From Kudoa neothunni (taxonomy: Eukaryota > Cnidaria): a stretch of 64,000 bases of DNA. The notes beneath the pieces are model-generated. The model had not been told where the DNA came from and ran no database searches. It saw only the letters and a program-made list of their open reading frames with translations. The stretch covers positions 8,990,001-9,054,000 of the forward strand of contig OZ199838.1 in the NCBI GenBank assembly GCA_964304625.1. Direction: 5' to 3'. How positions within the stretch are numbered: position 1 is the first letter of the stretch; each line of letters starts with the position of its first letter. Below are positions 1 to 11,779 of the stretch, in pieces. The position numbers and the translations under genes were made by a program.

Positions 1-1777
1 ACCGTCTGTTTCTAATAATTCTGACATTATATCAACAGACCTCTTACTGGAAAAAATAATAACATATGGAGCAGATCCCTCCTAGAACAACAAACATATG
101 AAAACAAAACATATTAAATCCACCTCCTTGTATAACAGTCTACGCTTATCAATAATAAAAACCGTTCCAGATAGTTTAACATATTCTTTACTTATCAACT
201 GTTATTACAATTACCCATATGGCCTATAAATTTGGCCGTTATCACTACGGTTCTTCTTGTGATGATGTCTATCTGAATGAGTTTTTTTCATACGTTAACA
301 TATTGATTTACATGCTATTTTTTATAAAAAATGTATAATCTTTGGAGATGTTTTGAATCCTTGATAGGGATCGTGAAAATTTTTTAGACCAGTTATGTTT
401 TAAAATAATAAACACAAATCAAACACTCGCTTTACTTAGACGATCTTGATGCGAGAGGAAAGGAGAAATATTTTGTGCCTTGTGAAATATATTTTACTGA
501 AGTTTGTCTATGATATGATAGTAACACTATATATAGTAGAATCCACTTATTAATTATTCGCTATTTTTATTTCAGCTTTCTATGGACATGTTAAATTAAA
601 GTTTAGGAACATTAAAAAATTACTCGCCTAGAGGTAGATGATATGTTTTAATATAATGATTAATTTCAAAGAATTTCAACTATAAAAAATTTGTTGTTAT
701 AAACGATTAAAACCCAAAGAGGGAGTTAATAAAAATATATAAATGGATGAAAAATCCATATATCACTTATAAAGTGAGAAAATTAATTTTTATTAAAATT
801 TCAATCACCATATATTAACTACGTTTTATATAATATTCTTTAATTAGAATATTACATTCTCGAAACTTAACAACGACTTAAACTGCAAAGATTGAACCAA
901 AATATGCATTCGGGAAAATAACCGAACAATTAGCTATACACTATATAATTTTGTATATTGTAACTTACTGGGAACATTAATTAATATTTAAAATGCCATG
1001 TAATTAATTAAAATACTATTGAAATTGAAATTTGTTGATTATACAGGATTTTGTATTGAGATCTTTATCGACCCCAAAACTGCCAAGTATATAGTATATT
1101 TTGAGGCACTAGGAAGGTTAATTGGAAGCGACTATTCTTTTGATCCATAATATTCAGGTAGGTCTAGTTTTGATTATATTTAATTAATTCAGTTCAACAC
1201 TTCGCTCTTATGAACCGTTGGTAATTAAAAATATCAGATTTAACAAATCTAATGGCGTATATCATACATAAATTGAAATTGTTAGGATAATAAATGTGTA
1301 CCGCGTCAAGCGTACACTCTATATAGTATTAAATTTAAATGTAAAGGCAGCCACAATCCATTGGGTACGTCTAGATTCTGAGTAAATTTCTAATTGTTAT
1401 CTATTTAATAATTTACTTTAAAACAAAATATTCTTTGTATCAAGGAAACTGCAACGAGAATTTATTTCAAAAGGTAAACAAAATTCCCTCATAAATAATA
1501 GCCGAGAAAAAAATGGCTCAATCAAAAAATTAATCGCTAGGAATAGATTAAAAATCAATAAATATAACAAATTTTCAGATTTACTCAAACAATAATATCT
1601 ATGGCATTTATAATGGACATTCGAAAATATTACCTAAATTTTACATCGAATAGAATCACTTTAGATCTTTATAAGTTGAGCAGTGGATATGTGAAACAAT
1701 AATACTAAGCGCATAAAAGTTTAATCTAATTATTAACAGCACTTGGAAAGATAAAATCAAGATATTGTAAAAAATGT
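1..1777. other. Intergenic, no gene seen
   Basis: I see no convincing exon on either strand. A diverged stretch around 1,150-1,330 resembles an unclassified repeat that is clearer at 38,405 and 42,797. It shares the central TTTAATTA-type inverted arms and a later GGATTA/GGATAA stretch. Confidence 0.5.
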
Positions 1778-2909
1778 CTAAATTATATTTTGTTCCAAAC
1801 AATATTGTTCAATATTTGACAAATCGGTTTGAGGTTCATATACTTCTAAAGATTCCCACAAGGCCTACAATTATGTAAGTGGGCGGTTATCTGATTGTAA
1901 ATTCAATTATATTCTCACTTTGAAAATGGCTGGATTGTCAAAGTTATTTTGTGAGGTTTGAACCGTTGGCATCATTGGATTGGACCCTATTTAATAATTA
2001 TTTTTCATAACTGAATATATAAAGTTCGCACAATAAAACCAATTTATTGGAAATTCAATGCAATAAAATTGCCTCAAGATGTTAACACACGATGAAAACT
2101 TTATTTCGATAAAACATAAAATAAATATGACTCGCATTTCTTACCAGCAACAAAACTGTCACACTCGCACAAATACGTTATAATGTCTTGAGTACCAAAA
2201 AGTGCCAAAAGATACCAAGAAACCGAGCTCACCCTGAAATTAAGATGACTCTCAATAGGTAACCACAAAAAATATCGTACCAAGAAGGATCCAAGTCTAC
2301 TCCTTCAATGCTGCTCTGAAGCATAGCTCTAAAGTTGTTATTGAGTGAGAAAGGAACTCTAGCTATATGGAATTATTGGAGAGACAGATGAGATTGGGTT
2401 ATTACTGGCAATGAATCCAGAAAACATATAATTGATAATCGCACCAATGATTATCATAGGCATCATGCCAATAGTGGAACCTTTGAGCATATCCATAGCA
2501 GCGTTCGGATCTTGAAAAGGAGAAGGGGTAACGGGTTGGGTGCTTCCATCAATGAAACTCGATAGATATCCACAGTTAGTATCATTAAATTGATATCTTC
2601 TCAGTTCCAATGACTAAGAATCAATCAATTCGAAATCGAAAACATAATTCAATCCAATCTCTACCTTTTTACCAAGCATATAACCATTGTTAAGGATATT
2701 ATTAATTCGTTGAATCATTGAGCTTGAATAAAATTATGTATTATTCAGATTTAAAATTATTACATCTTTTGAAGTTCAGCGTATGTTAATTTTTTCTTAT
2801 TTTGAATTCCCTCAAGAAGGTAATTTCTCACTAAACTGACCAGAACGGCAATAATTGCGATTGGAACAATAACCCAAAATCTTATTTCATCATCGATAAC
2901 CAAAAACAT
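1778..2909 (-). CDS. EMC3: ER membrane protein complex subunit 3 (EMC3), seven exons
   Basis: EMC3 belongs to the YidC/Oxa1/Get1 insertase superfamily and is the insertase core of the ER membrane complex, which inserts and folds membrane proteins. Seven exons join in one consistent frame: 2909-2764, 2722-2665, 2613-2406, 2362-2281, 2233-2145, 1986-1919 and 1864-1778. They give 245 residues, against about 261 in human. Landmarks in order are an N-terminal membrane segment (IRFWVIVPIAIIAVLVSLV), the hallmark block DPNAAMDMLKG with PMIIIGAIINYMFSGF, then VPFSLNNNFRAMLQ, DPSWVSSVSWYLLALFG, and a C-terminal FKALWESLEVYEPQ that matches the family's FK-EWEALE motif. All introns are GT-AG and short (42-158 nt). 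The start at 2909 matches the family N-terminus. A near-identical second copy lies at 51,271-52,402. Confidence 0.87.
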
Positions 2910-4391
2910 GGTGGTGACGATTTTAGCGTGTTTTAGGGTCGATCACTTCCAACTTCGAAGTATAGCGATTACTCACGATAAAATTATTATGTTTTGGTTC
3001 AACTTATTAAGCATCCTCCTTTCATTTTTCTATCAATCAAAAATTTTAAAAATCTGTAAAATAATTAATTACCCTAATTTTCGAACTGATAATATCACCA
3101 TGAGATGTGTCAAAAGTTTAAGAATTCAGATTCAGGTTGATATCAAATTATATTAGACTATTGATTTTACCTATTATTATTTTTGTTTTTTTATATATAA
3201 TTTAATGTCTAAAGTAGTAATTTAGCAACAAGGGATTATCTTATCCACTTAAAATAAAAAATTAGAAAAAAACAATGCTTTATAATTATGTTTTCATACA
3301 TTTATGAATAATCGATTTTAAGTGACGTTTTGACCACTATATTAATATAAAAAAATCCTTACTTTCAACAAATTCCATCCCCATAACTCTAATTTTCATT
3401 CAATAATGAAGAAAAGTTTATCTTGTTGCAATTTAAAATTCGTTTATAATTTCACTTTGAATATCACCTAAAACGTGTAGGTCGAAATCATTTCTTAATG
3501 GATAGCTCGTTTGTCTTTCTCCAAAATAGAAATTCTGGTATAAGGATACAAGAATGATTCTGGAGCTATGGCTTCAAGTGAATAATTTCAATAATGACAG
3601 ATAAAACTTGTTTGTTATAGGCGTTATTATAAATCTGCGGTAAAATCTATCGAGTTAGTTCTCATTGAAACAGTTTGTGACTTTTTTGGAGTCTCGTCAA
3701 TATAAGCTGTCGTTTAATTTAGGAATGGTAACTTTTCACTGCGATCTCTAATATACTCCTGACTTTACTAAAACTCGTGGTCTACATTGAGTGGGTACTG
3801 CCGACAATATTATCAATGGTGTAGCTTTTATTTTTTTATATTAACTCCAAATGTTTTATTGAATTGTATTTTTTATTTATTATATGTGTATTATGAAGGT
3901 TTTTGTCAACCATACATACAAATCAAATAGAAATAATGCCTGCACGCGTTTTTAAGGCCAATTTCAAGGAAGATGATGCGTATTGCCCATCAATGCTTTC
4001 AAATATCAACATTTTATAGAATTTTTATCAGAAAATTCAATTTTTTTAAATGTAAAAATTCATCTAGATTAAATTAATAAACGTAAACTTAAGTGATGTG
4101 TTCAACAAGTAGTAAATTCTTTGTGAGAAAGCAAAAGTGCGTATTAGCCGTCACCAACTGTATATAGTAGATAGTAGATTTTTTATTTAATGAAAATTCA
4201 TATGTATAATATAATAATGTGTATACAAATAAAGAAATGAATAAAATTTGAAAAATTGAGTTTTACTATGTAAGAAAATTAAAAGTTATTCATCTGTGAA
4301 CTTTTTCATTTTTGACTGGCATCTCAAATATTTAGTTTTCCTTCGAATTATATCCTAAATTTATTTTGTTAGTTTCATTTTATCAGTGATT
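2910..4391. other. Intergenic, with coding-like patches on the minus strand
   Basis: There is no firm gene here. On the minus strand at about 3,440-3,660 short open stretches in different frames look protein-like, for example one containing APESFLYPYTRISILEKDK and one ending DLHVLGDIQSEIINEF. I could not join them with good splice sites, so this may be a decayed gene or chance. A pogo-like terminal sequence ends at 4,160 (...GTCACCAACTG then TA) with no clear partner. Confidence 0.35.
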
Positions 4392-5926
4392 TTAGTTATA
4401 CCAACACAAAAACCAATACGAAGTACATTCCCTTTTCACATCCTTAGAGGTTGGATTAGATCCAGCATGGGCCGACTTCAAATCATCATCAGTAGATTTG
4501 GTATCAACGTCAACAACTGTTAGCCCTTCTTTACTTAAAGAACCATTTGGTTCCATAGTGTTCTCTTCTCTGATAACTTGAGTTCCTGGATTATTATCGA
4601 CATGCTGCTCAACGACTCGAGTGGGTTCCTTACCGGAATCGCCACTATCATCAACAGTGGCGGCAGTCAATGGCGTTTTGCAAATTGCTAAGCATGCTCC
4701 TTCGTTTTCAAAGTTATTCAAGTTCATTTCTTTTCCGTTAGATATAAATTTCTGACAAGTCTTTGCATTATCGCCAGATGTTTCGTAGTAAAATCGATCT
4801 ATTTTGTATACATCATTATCACTAGCAACTCCAATCTTTGGTTGGTTACACACATCAACACCTTTAAGTTCACCAACGTGAGCAGCTATTTTTAGAATTT
4901 TAATGTCGTTATTAAGTATTGAACTTTTCTTGATAGAGAAATACTTGCAGGACAAAAACTTGCGCATAGTTCGACTGAGCTAAATATATTATTTTCACCG
5001 TCGTTAACTTTGACGGTTTGATTAGGTGGTAAAGTCAAAAAAGGGAGGCAAGCTTTTCTTGTTTTGTTAAAATAATAATATTCTTTTAATATGGTTTGAT
5101 CAATAACTTTATTTTGAGGTGGCAATTGGTAGGGGCTGGTTGCATTGCAAGCAGCGACGTAGTTAGCTATGTGCGATTATGACAAAGATCTTAATACAAT
5201 GAGTACTTATGCATGTATCTACGCATGTTGGTAGATCATCAAAATAACCTCTTTTGGCATCCATACCCACAGCGGCATAAACACATTTCTTTTTGTCTTT
5301 ATGGAGGATAATTCCCATTTTTGGCGTTTCGTTGTCTATTTCTGCTGAAAAAAGACAATCAAACTCATTAGGGACTTTTGTCAATTCTTCATCCCTAGTT
5401 TCACCATCAACAAAACCGTTTCTTTTATCTTAAAGGATTTATAAACAATTCGTCCTCAAATTATATATGCTTACTTTGGCATGCATTTTTACATTCAGTT
5501 TCGTTTTCAAAATTATTGGCGTTCCCACCACATCCACTGTATTTAAATTCGTGACAAGAGTTTTTAGCACCACCGTTGACAGCAGATTTGGAGTAAAACC
5601 ATCTAACCAATTTATTTCCCCCAGGTGAATTACACAAACCTGGGGATTTTTCTAATTTACACGCATTTGACTTTTCTTCCGGTGTGAATTTAACTAGTAG
5701 TAGCATCAATCAATGTAAATAACATATTAATTACGATGGTTCTCACATACCGCTTTCGACACAAAATTGTTAAAATTTCCAAGGGACCCCAGATATTTAA
5801 ATGGTTTGCATTTGGCGGTATTAACGTCGACATACCACCTATCAATTACAGCTGCATCTTGTTGCTCTTTATTCATCCAGGAAGGAGGAGCACCGACATC
5901 CAATTTATAAGAATCCAAAACTCGTT
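4392..5926 (-). CDS. Multi-domain Kunitz/BPTI-type protein, five exons seen, 5' end not in this block
   Basis: This is a chain of Kunitz-type domains, a family of secreted serine-protease inhibitors or their toxin-like derivatives. The exons are 5926-5747, 5693-5475, 5428-5207, 5166-4945 and 4885-4392. The first four are 180, 219, 222 and 222 nt, and every junction is phase 1, so each exon carries about one domain. Exon 2 is the clearest, with C-KLEKSPGL-C, RWFY, C-HEFKYSGCGGNANNF and ECKNAC. The residue after its second Cys is Asn instead of the Lys/Arg expected for trypsin inhibition. The first and third domains have lost some of the canonical Cys and Gly residues. The last exon adds an acidic, Ser/Thr-rich tail after its Kunitz domain. 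No signal peptide is present, so upstream exons are missing. Candidates lie at 9,161-9,911. The second copy (53,886-55,422) has two homopolymer frameshifts. Confidence 0.8.
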
Positions 5927-6721
5927 CTACAATAAAATAATTATTACTTATAATAAATATTGAGATAACCGAGTGAAATAGTTGTTATAAAAGAAAAAAT
6001 TATCCAAATAATCATTGTCTAGAAAATAATTACTTTAATCAAATCAGGCTCGTATTTTCACGAAGAAATATTTTGTAATTAAGAATAATATATATCAATT
6101 GATACATAAATGTACCATATTAAATTGGATAATACTATTATCTTATTTATGACTTTAATTTTCGGTAAAGGAAAAATCGTCATAAATGTAAAATTCAACA
6201 AATTTAAATTCAGCGCATATTATAAATAAAATTTTGTTGATAAATCTTTCTTGTAATGATATAATTAATTCGATAACATTATATTCTATATTTTAGATAT
6301 TCTAATAACCTTTCGAGATTATTGTCAACAATTCATATCTTTCATGAGCAAAGCCTTTACGGCAGAAATTAAATGTTTAGAAATGACTCAAATATGAGAT
6401 CATATAGCAAAATATTATTTTATGAATAATTCTTATAATAAATAAAACGTACAAATTTACATGTAATGGTTTAAACATAGGTCATAGTTATCTAAGCATA
6501 AAGTATTACTACCTAGCGCAAAATCCCAGCTTTGCGTGATGGTGTATGATGGGATTTTTAAAGTCTACGAGGTTTTTAAATCGAAAAATCCCAAACGAAA
6601 CCTGCTTAAATAATAAGTTAAAAAAATTAAATATTTATTCTCCTCTGCCTGGATAAGTTTATGTTTGTTGCTATTTTTTGAACCTTAACCAATGGCATTA
6701 ATCCAACTATGAATAGCTTTA

Positions 6722-7282
6722 CGATGCAACCTCGGAGTTCGATCATAAATTTCGTGTCAGAAACATTTTTGAATTCGAACACATAGAAAGGGTATTCAGA
6801 GCAACTCCAGTCGGAGCAAAAAACGGACGGGAAAAGAAATTCTAGAAGGAGATTTGCTCAATCAAGTTTTGAGAACGTCACCGTAAGATAATCCTGTATA
6901 ATCTAACGTATGAAGACCAAAGAATATTTATCACATGTAACAAGTGTATTATAAGGGTAATAATCCACCAATAATATACACGATCGAGAACGGATCGGTA
7001 TGGCACCACCGCGTTTTAATGCTAATAACGCAGGTTCAAATCCCAATTCTGAGTTTGTGTGACATCGTTTATCCCACTTTTATTATTATATTTAATGTTT
7101 ATTTGTTATATATTTATAAACACAATGCATGCTTGTTTTTTAATAAATAACAATAAAAATAGTCATTCATTTGATGAGCGGAACGGATTAAATCAATTTT
7201 CATTATTTTACATGGGAAAAATTGTTTCAAAATTCGAACATACTTCTAGAACGGATTATGGTCGAAGTCCGAGGTTGCACTG
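6722..7282. mobile_element. Tigger/pogo-like non-autonomous element (561 bp)
   Basis: The ends are inverted repeats. The left end reads CGATGCAACCTCGGAGTTCG, and the right end reversed reads CAGTGCAACCTCGGACTTCG, both continuing into ACCATAA-like sequence. A TA dinucleotide flanks each side (6720-6721 and 7283-7284), as expected for Tc1/mariner-pogo insertions. There is no transposase inside. Around 7,000-7,045 a stretch with GGTTCAAATCC resembles a tRNA B box, with TGGCACCACC upstream, so part of the cargo may be tRNA-derived. The element sits between the Kunitz exons and the Kunitz-like exons upstream. The second copy is at 56,218-56,778. Confidence 0.6.
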
Positions 7283-7452
7283 TATATAAAAATGTACATG
7301 GAAGAATACTAAAAAATTAACTGTTATTATTAAATTTATATTACATATTATTGAAAATAGATGACATTTAATGTGTAAGCTAAATTCCGCTGTGAATAAA
7401 GAATTAAAAAAATCAACAATCTAATGCAGTGTTCCCTGAACGGGGTGCCCGT

Positions 7453-8756
7453 CAGAGGTTAGGAATAATTGACTGTTGTTGGTAAAAATCAATTATTACA
7501 AATTTTCTTGAGGTATATTTTGGTAATTAATTGTTAATGTTTGCAATTCAAACTAAATCTAACTCAATATTCTAAAGATATTTTGATCAATAAATTGTAT
7601 AAAACATGTAAGGTTTACATTAAAATAGTCAAACCAAAACGAATAAAAATGATTGAATCTAGATTTTATTTATTAAATGTATCGGTCTTTAATATTAATA
7701 ATTGAAATTAAACTTGTTATTAACTATAGTTTCATTATAATCATTATTTGTTCAATAAAATTATAAATATCTTATGAATCCTAAAATCAAACTAATAAAA
7801 TGACGCAATGCGCCAGATTGTGTAAAACCCGTATTAATGTCAATTATTTTAACGAAAACGCTTGTAATTAACGATTAATTATTTTTATTTTAGTCATTAG
7901 AATAAATATATTCATAAATTATTTTTACTATGTTTAATCTTAATTAATCAAGGTTATAATTGATATCGTCTTACATACGCATCTATTGTAGAAAAATTAA
8001 GCATAAAATCGAGATGAAAACGTGGAAAAATAATAAATGATACCATATTACAATCGTAATATAATAATAAAGATAAGAGTAAGCGAAAATACTTCAAATG
8101 TGTGAATTTAAAGAGATGATTTAATTTATTGTTTCAAAAATCTAGACGTTAATTAAGAATATTTTGTCGACATTGACCTTATAAATGTGAAGGGAGGATG
8201 TTTAAGGTTTTTAAAGTTGCATAAATTGATGAACGAACCATAAAAAAATCGTATTTAATTAGTTACTTAGAAAGAATAAAAATTTATATTACAAATTTTT
8301 AGTTAAAATATTTATTAGAATATTTTAATGTTGGTCAATATTTAGGTTACAGAAAAAATTTCGTTATATATTAAAGACTTTAAGAATTAGTCATTACGAT
8401 TACTCAAAATTTAGTCATGTAAATCTGGCATTGGACACGAAGATGCATTATCTGACCCAAATAAAGTATGAAAAGCAAAATATACTTACTCCATGGTTAA
8501 GAGAAAAATCGTTTTTTTTATAAAATATTGTTTGGAAAGTTAAAACAAATGGATGTAGATCACAATTTAAACAAGCATGAAAATCGGAAAATCATAAATC
8601 ATTAAAGACATGATTTTGCAACATTTATATCACAGATGAATGGATTAAACGATAAAAATAATTGTAATTAAGAATTTTAATTGTAATGTATTAATTAAAA
8701 GTATCATAATTGCAATTAATCATTTAACCTCAATCAATTAATTTTTCCCACCCCTG
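7453..8756. mobile_element. hAT-like non-autonomous element (about 1.3 kb)
   Basis: The left end CAGAGGTTAGGAATAATTGA pairs with the right end, which reversed reads CAGGGGTGGGAAAAATTAAT. That is the CAGNGGTNGG-type terminus of hAT elements. The flanking octamers GTGCCCGT (7445-7452) and ATTCCCGT (8757-8764) agree at six of eight positions, fitting an aged 8-bp target duplication. The inside is AT-rich and shows no transposase. The second copy is at 56,949-58,251. Confidence 0.5.
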
Positions 8757-8759
8757 ATT

Positions 8760-8783
8760 CCCGTATCCCCTAGGGGATACGGG
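8760..8783. repeat. Perfect 24-bp GC-rich palindrome
   Basis: CCCGTATCCCCT is followed directly by its exact reverse complement, and the symmetry extends imperfectly for about 4 bp each side. It stands out in an AT-rich neighbourhood. It begins inside the proposed target duplication of the adjacent hAT-like element, so it may be part of the pre-insertion target. No function can be assigned. The second copy is at 58,255-58,278. Confidence 0.85.
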
Positions 8784-9160
8784 AGTCATTCTAGAATAAA
8801 TTTAAAAATTAATCTTAATGCATTCATTTCGTAATTTTCGTTAGGCCCCGTCTAAATCATGTGAAGACGTCATTCGTGTAATAATATTATTGGTTGTTTT
8901 GTCATCAATTTTTTTCTACTCAAAAAATGAGATATGAAAAATTTATTTAATTTATAATCTGTTTTAATTCTACGAGGTGGGGCGGTAAAGCAATAGTTTA
9001 TATTAAGACTATTCAACCTACAAGGTCTATCACTCGCTATTTTCATGTAAAATCGTAACTGTGTTGTCTTTCAAAGTAACATATTTTTATGCTTATACTG
9101 TATTTAGGTTGTCGGTATCGTTATCTACTTAGAAATACGTTTTGCGTAGCTTTGAGTTGT

Positions 9161-9911
9161 TTAAATAACAAAAAAATTATTTCTAATCTGATTTCTGCCG
9201 GTATCTCTCAGGGACCCCATGGGCACACGCGGAATTTTTTTGAGATCGGTACAGGAAGGGTTAATAAAATCCATAATTTCGCCAAAATAATACCAACCCG
9301 AACTAACTTTTCTACCGCACCGTACATTAATCAGCTTTTCTTGGCAATTCAAACCTTGTATTTCACAATTCTTGTTATTCTGTTGTTGGAGCATAGAATC
9401 ATCTAGTTATCGACCAGCAAAATAAATTTCACTGAGGGAAAACACTACAGTATAATTTCTACAACATAATAAAGCACAGTTCTCGATATTATCTCTTTTG
9501 TTTTCAACTAATACCTTACTAGTGTTCATATGAAAGATTAGTAAGGATTATGCAGGGAAGGCTTTCGTTCATGAATGTCGCATTATTTTCGACACACCTG
9601 ATTAGGAGTTTAGCATCTTAAATAATCTAAAAAGACATAAACAAATTACAATTACTAATTATTTTAAGCCAAAATTAATCTTTGTTTTTATGTATAATTG
9701 TGCCCAGCGCGGATTTCACCGTATTGCATAATTTCTCTCGATTGCGAATTTTTTTTCCAATCTAAAAAAGTATCGCAATATCCAGGGTCGCCCAAATATT
9801 GTAAAATTACTCCATTTTTTGTTTGTTGAACACACGCTGAAGTACACAAGATTGGTCGATAATGCGGTTCTGGCAAATTTTCTTCAGCCCGAGGAGATTG
9901 CCAAAAAATAA
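9161..9911 (-). CDS. Degenerate Kunitz-like exons, probably the upstream part of the Kunitz gene
   Basis: Two minus-strand exons can be read: 9911-9720 (192 nt) and one beginning at 9402. Both start in phase 1, and the first also ends in phase 1, with a GTGAAA donor and a CTAG acceptor between them. The first contains CTSAC and GYCDTFLDW. The second contains CQEKLINVRC, then GWYYF, then SCTDL. The order of two Cys, an aromatic RWYY-like block and Cys followed by a hydrophobic pair recalls a Kunitz domain that has lost its second half. Matching phase and strand suggest these exons belong to the gene at 4,392-5,926, across an intron of about 3.2 kb filled with transposons. I could not find a good donor for the second exon, whose frame runs to a stop at 9,161. 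A separate gene is therefore possible. Confidence 0.4.
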
Positions 9912-10706
9912 CTTACTATACTTATTGAAGGTATTTTTAAAATTTATTATCATTCACCAATTTTCAAGTATTTACAATAAAAAGGTAAATCAAATTGTTC
10001 ATTCACACCATTTGAGATGTTTTATTAAGTACAATTAATAGAGACAGGTTGTTTTGAAGCTACGTTAAAGCAGGGTTTTATAACTTACGTAATTCAAGGG
10101 AACGCCTTTAAGACACATACCATGAGTCAGCAATCTTTAAAAATACAATGAGGTGAATATAGAATAAACAGTGATGAGCCAATAAAAACAAGTGACAACA
10201 TAGTTAATCCGAATTTTAAACTATGTCGCTACCTTAACTTCAATCATCACAGGATATAGCGTCCCTCGTTATTATTACAATAGCAAAAATATTTGCGAAA
10301 TGAATGTCAATAACAAAACAACAATACGAGTCGATATTACATTAGCACATGTTAGCAGCAAAGAAAGCCATGAATCTTTTCAAGTCTATTTACAGAATTT
10401 AAATTGATCGATTCAATTAAATTATAAAAAAAATTTATCAAGATTTAATAAACGCAAAGTAGAATAAAAATTATTGTTCGGATGGCCAAGTTTTCTAATT
10501 AATCAAGTGACACCCACCATTCATACAATGATAAGGATTATGCGCAGGTTGTCGTTGTCAGATTAATATTACCCCCACACAGTCTGTTCCTATACAGTGA
10601 AAATAAAGTTATTTGAATGAGAGATTCTGTTTCATTTATATGATTAATATTTTAGGATTCATAAGAGGTGTAATTGGGTATTTTGTGAAGAGTCGAACAT
10701 TTCGAA
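9912..10706. other. Intergenic region upstream of the carrier gene
   Basis: No gene can be supported. A short minus-strand open stretch near 10,508-10,560 reads HCMNGGCH, which is EGF-like in spacing, but it is too short to call. The 5' flank of the carrier begins here. Confidence 0.4.
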
Positions 10707-11779
10707 ATGGTGTCTGATTTTATTTCGGGATATATAGGAGGTAGATATAATTCTGTGTGATGAATTTTATTTAATTGTTTGTGCTCCGAACCCCTTATTT
10801 GAATTAAAATGGCATTAATAAGAATTATAATTTGTTAAAGGTTTAGCTGGAGTGGTAGTAGGTCATCCGTTTGACACGATAAAAGTGTATATACAGACAA
10901 AAAAGTGTCACTTAGGCGCTATTGGAACATTAAAAACAATCGCCAAACAAGAAGGAGTAATTTCAACTATTTGACTTTTGCATCATGATCTACTGACATA
11001 ACCAAACAAATTTAGGTCCAGGGTCTATTTAAAGGCATGACTTCTCCACTTTATGGGACTGCGTTTCTTTGTAGTATATTATTTGGCGTCAACGGGATTT
11101 GCACTAAAACCATGCCTGAAAATGTAAGGAGTACCCCAAAAGGGCAATTTGTCGCGGGAAGTATAGCAGGATTTTCCCAAAGTTTAGTGACTTGCCCAAT
11201 GGAATTGGTAAAAATTCGGATGCAACTCAACAATGCCAATTGCACCGGTTCTACGAACACTCCAAGAACAACTCTCATGCAACAAACTGCTCAAATAATC
11301 AAAGAAAAGGCTGGATACAGAACCCTCTTCAGGGGTATGGCTATCACGTTTTTACGCGATACTCCCGGGTTTGGAGTGTATTTTGCTACCAACCAATACA
11401 TCATAAACAAATACAAAGCATCATCGATAGGTAGTAATTTGGGGGTGGTTTTTTGAATGAAAATTCGATGTTAGAAAGAAACCCATGTAACGATATGATA
11501 TGTCAATTTGTGGCTGGGGGATTGGCTGGTGTTGCTTCGTGGGTTCCAAGCTATCCATTCGATGTTGTCAAAACACGCATTCAAAATTGTGTAGACCCAA
11601 CCGTCGATACCAGATTTATACCTTACTTGCGAAGTCTCATAAAAAGCGAAGGTGTCGCCGTGTTGACAAGAGGGATGACAACTCAATTAGTGCGAGCATT
11701 TCCTGTCAATGCCTTCACATTCTGTGGTACCGCTATCGCCGCCTCTATGCTTGGCATGACTTCTCCGTTCCTTTTATAA
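10707..11779 (+). CDS. Mitochondrial carrier (SLC25A45/47/48-like), four exons
   Basis: This is a mitochondrial inner-membrane solute carrier with the usual three repeats of two membrane helices. The exons 10707-10740, 10841-10956, 11016-11430 and 11475-11779 join in frame to 289 residues. The introns are 100, 59 and 44 nt, in phases 1, 0 and 1. The three signature motifs are HPFDTIKVYIQT, CPMELVKIRMQL and YPFDVVKTRIQN. Features such as GHPFDT, FKGM, FRGM and LRDTPGFGVYF, ASWV and RAFPVNA are closest to the SLC25A45 group. Substrates in that group are methylated or basic amino acids and carnitine-related compounds; the substrate here is unknown. Repeat 2 carries a loop with TGSTNTPR that is absent in the paralogue at 23,188. 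The second copy, at 60,203-61,275, is identical in reading frame. Confidence 0.88.

Noticed and set aside
6960-7070. Possible tRNA gene
   Set aside because: It has a B-box-like GGTTCAAATCC, but the T stem does not pair and no acceptor stem can be drawn. It is kept only as a tRNA-like stretch in a MITE.
9089-9406. 105-codon plus-strand open frame
   Set aside because: It overlaps the minus-strand exon with Kunitz-like Cys and WYY spacing, and its own translation shows no family features, so I treat it as an antisense shadow.
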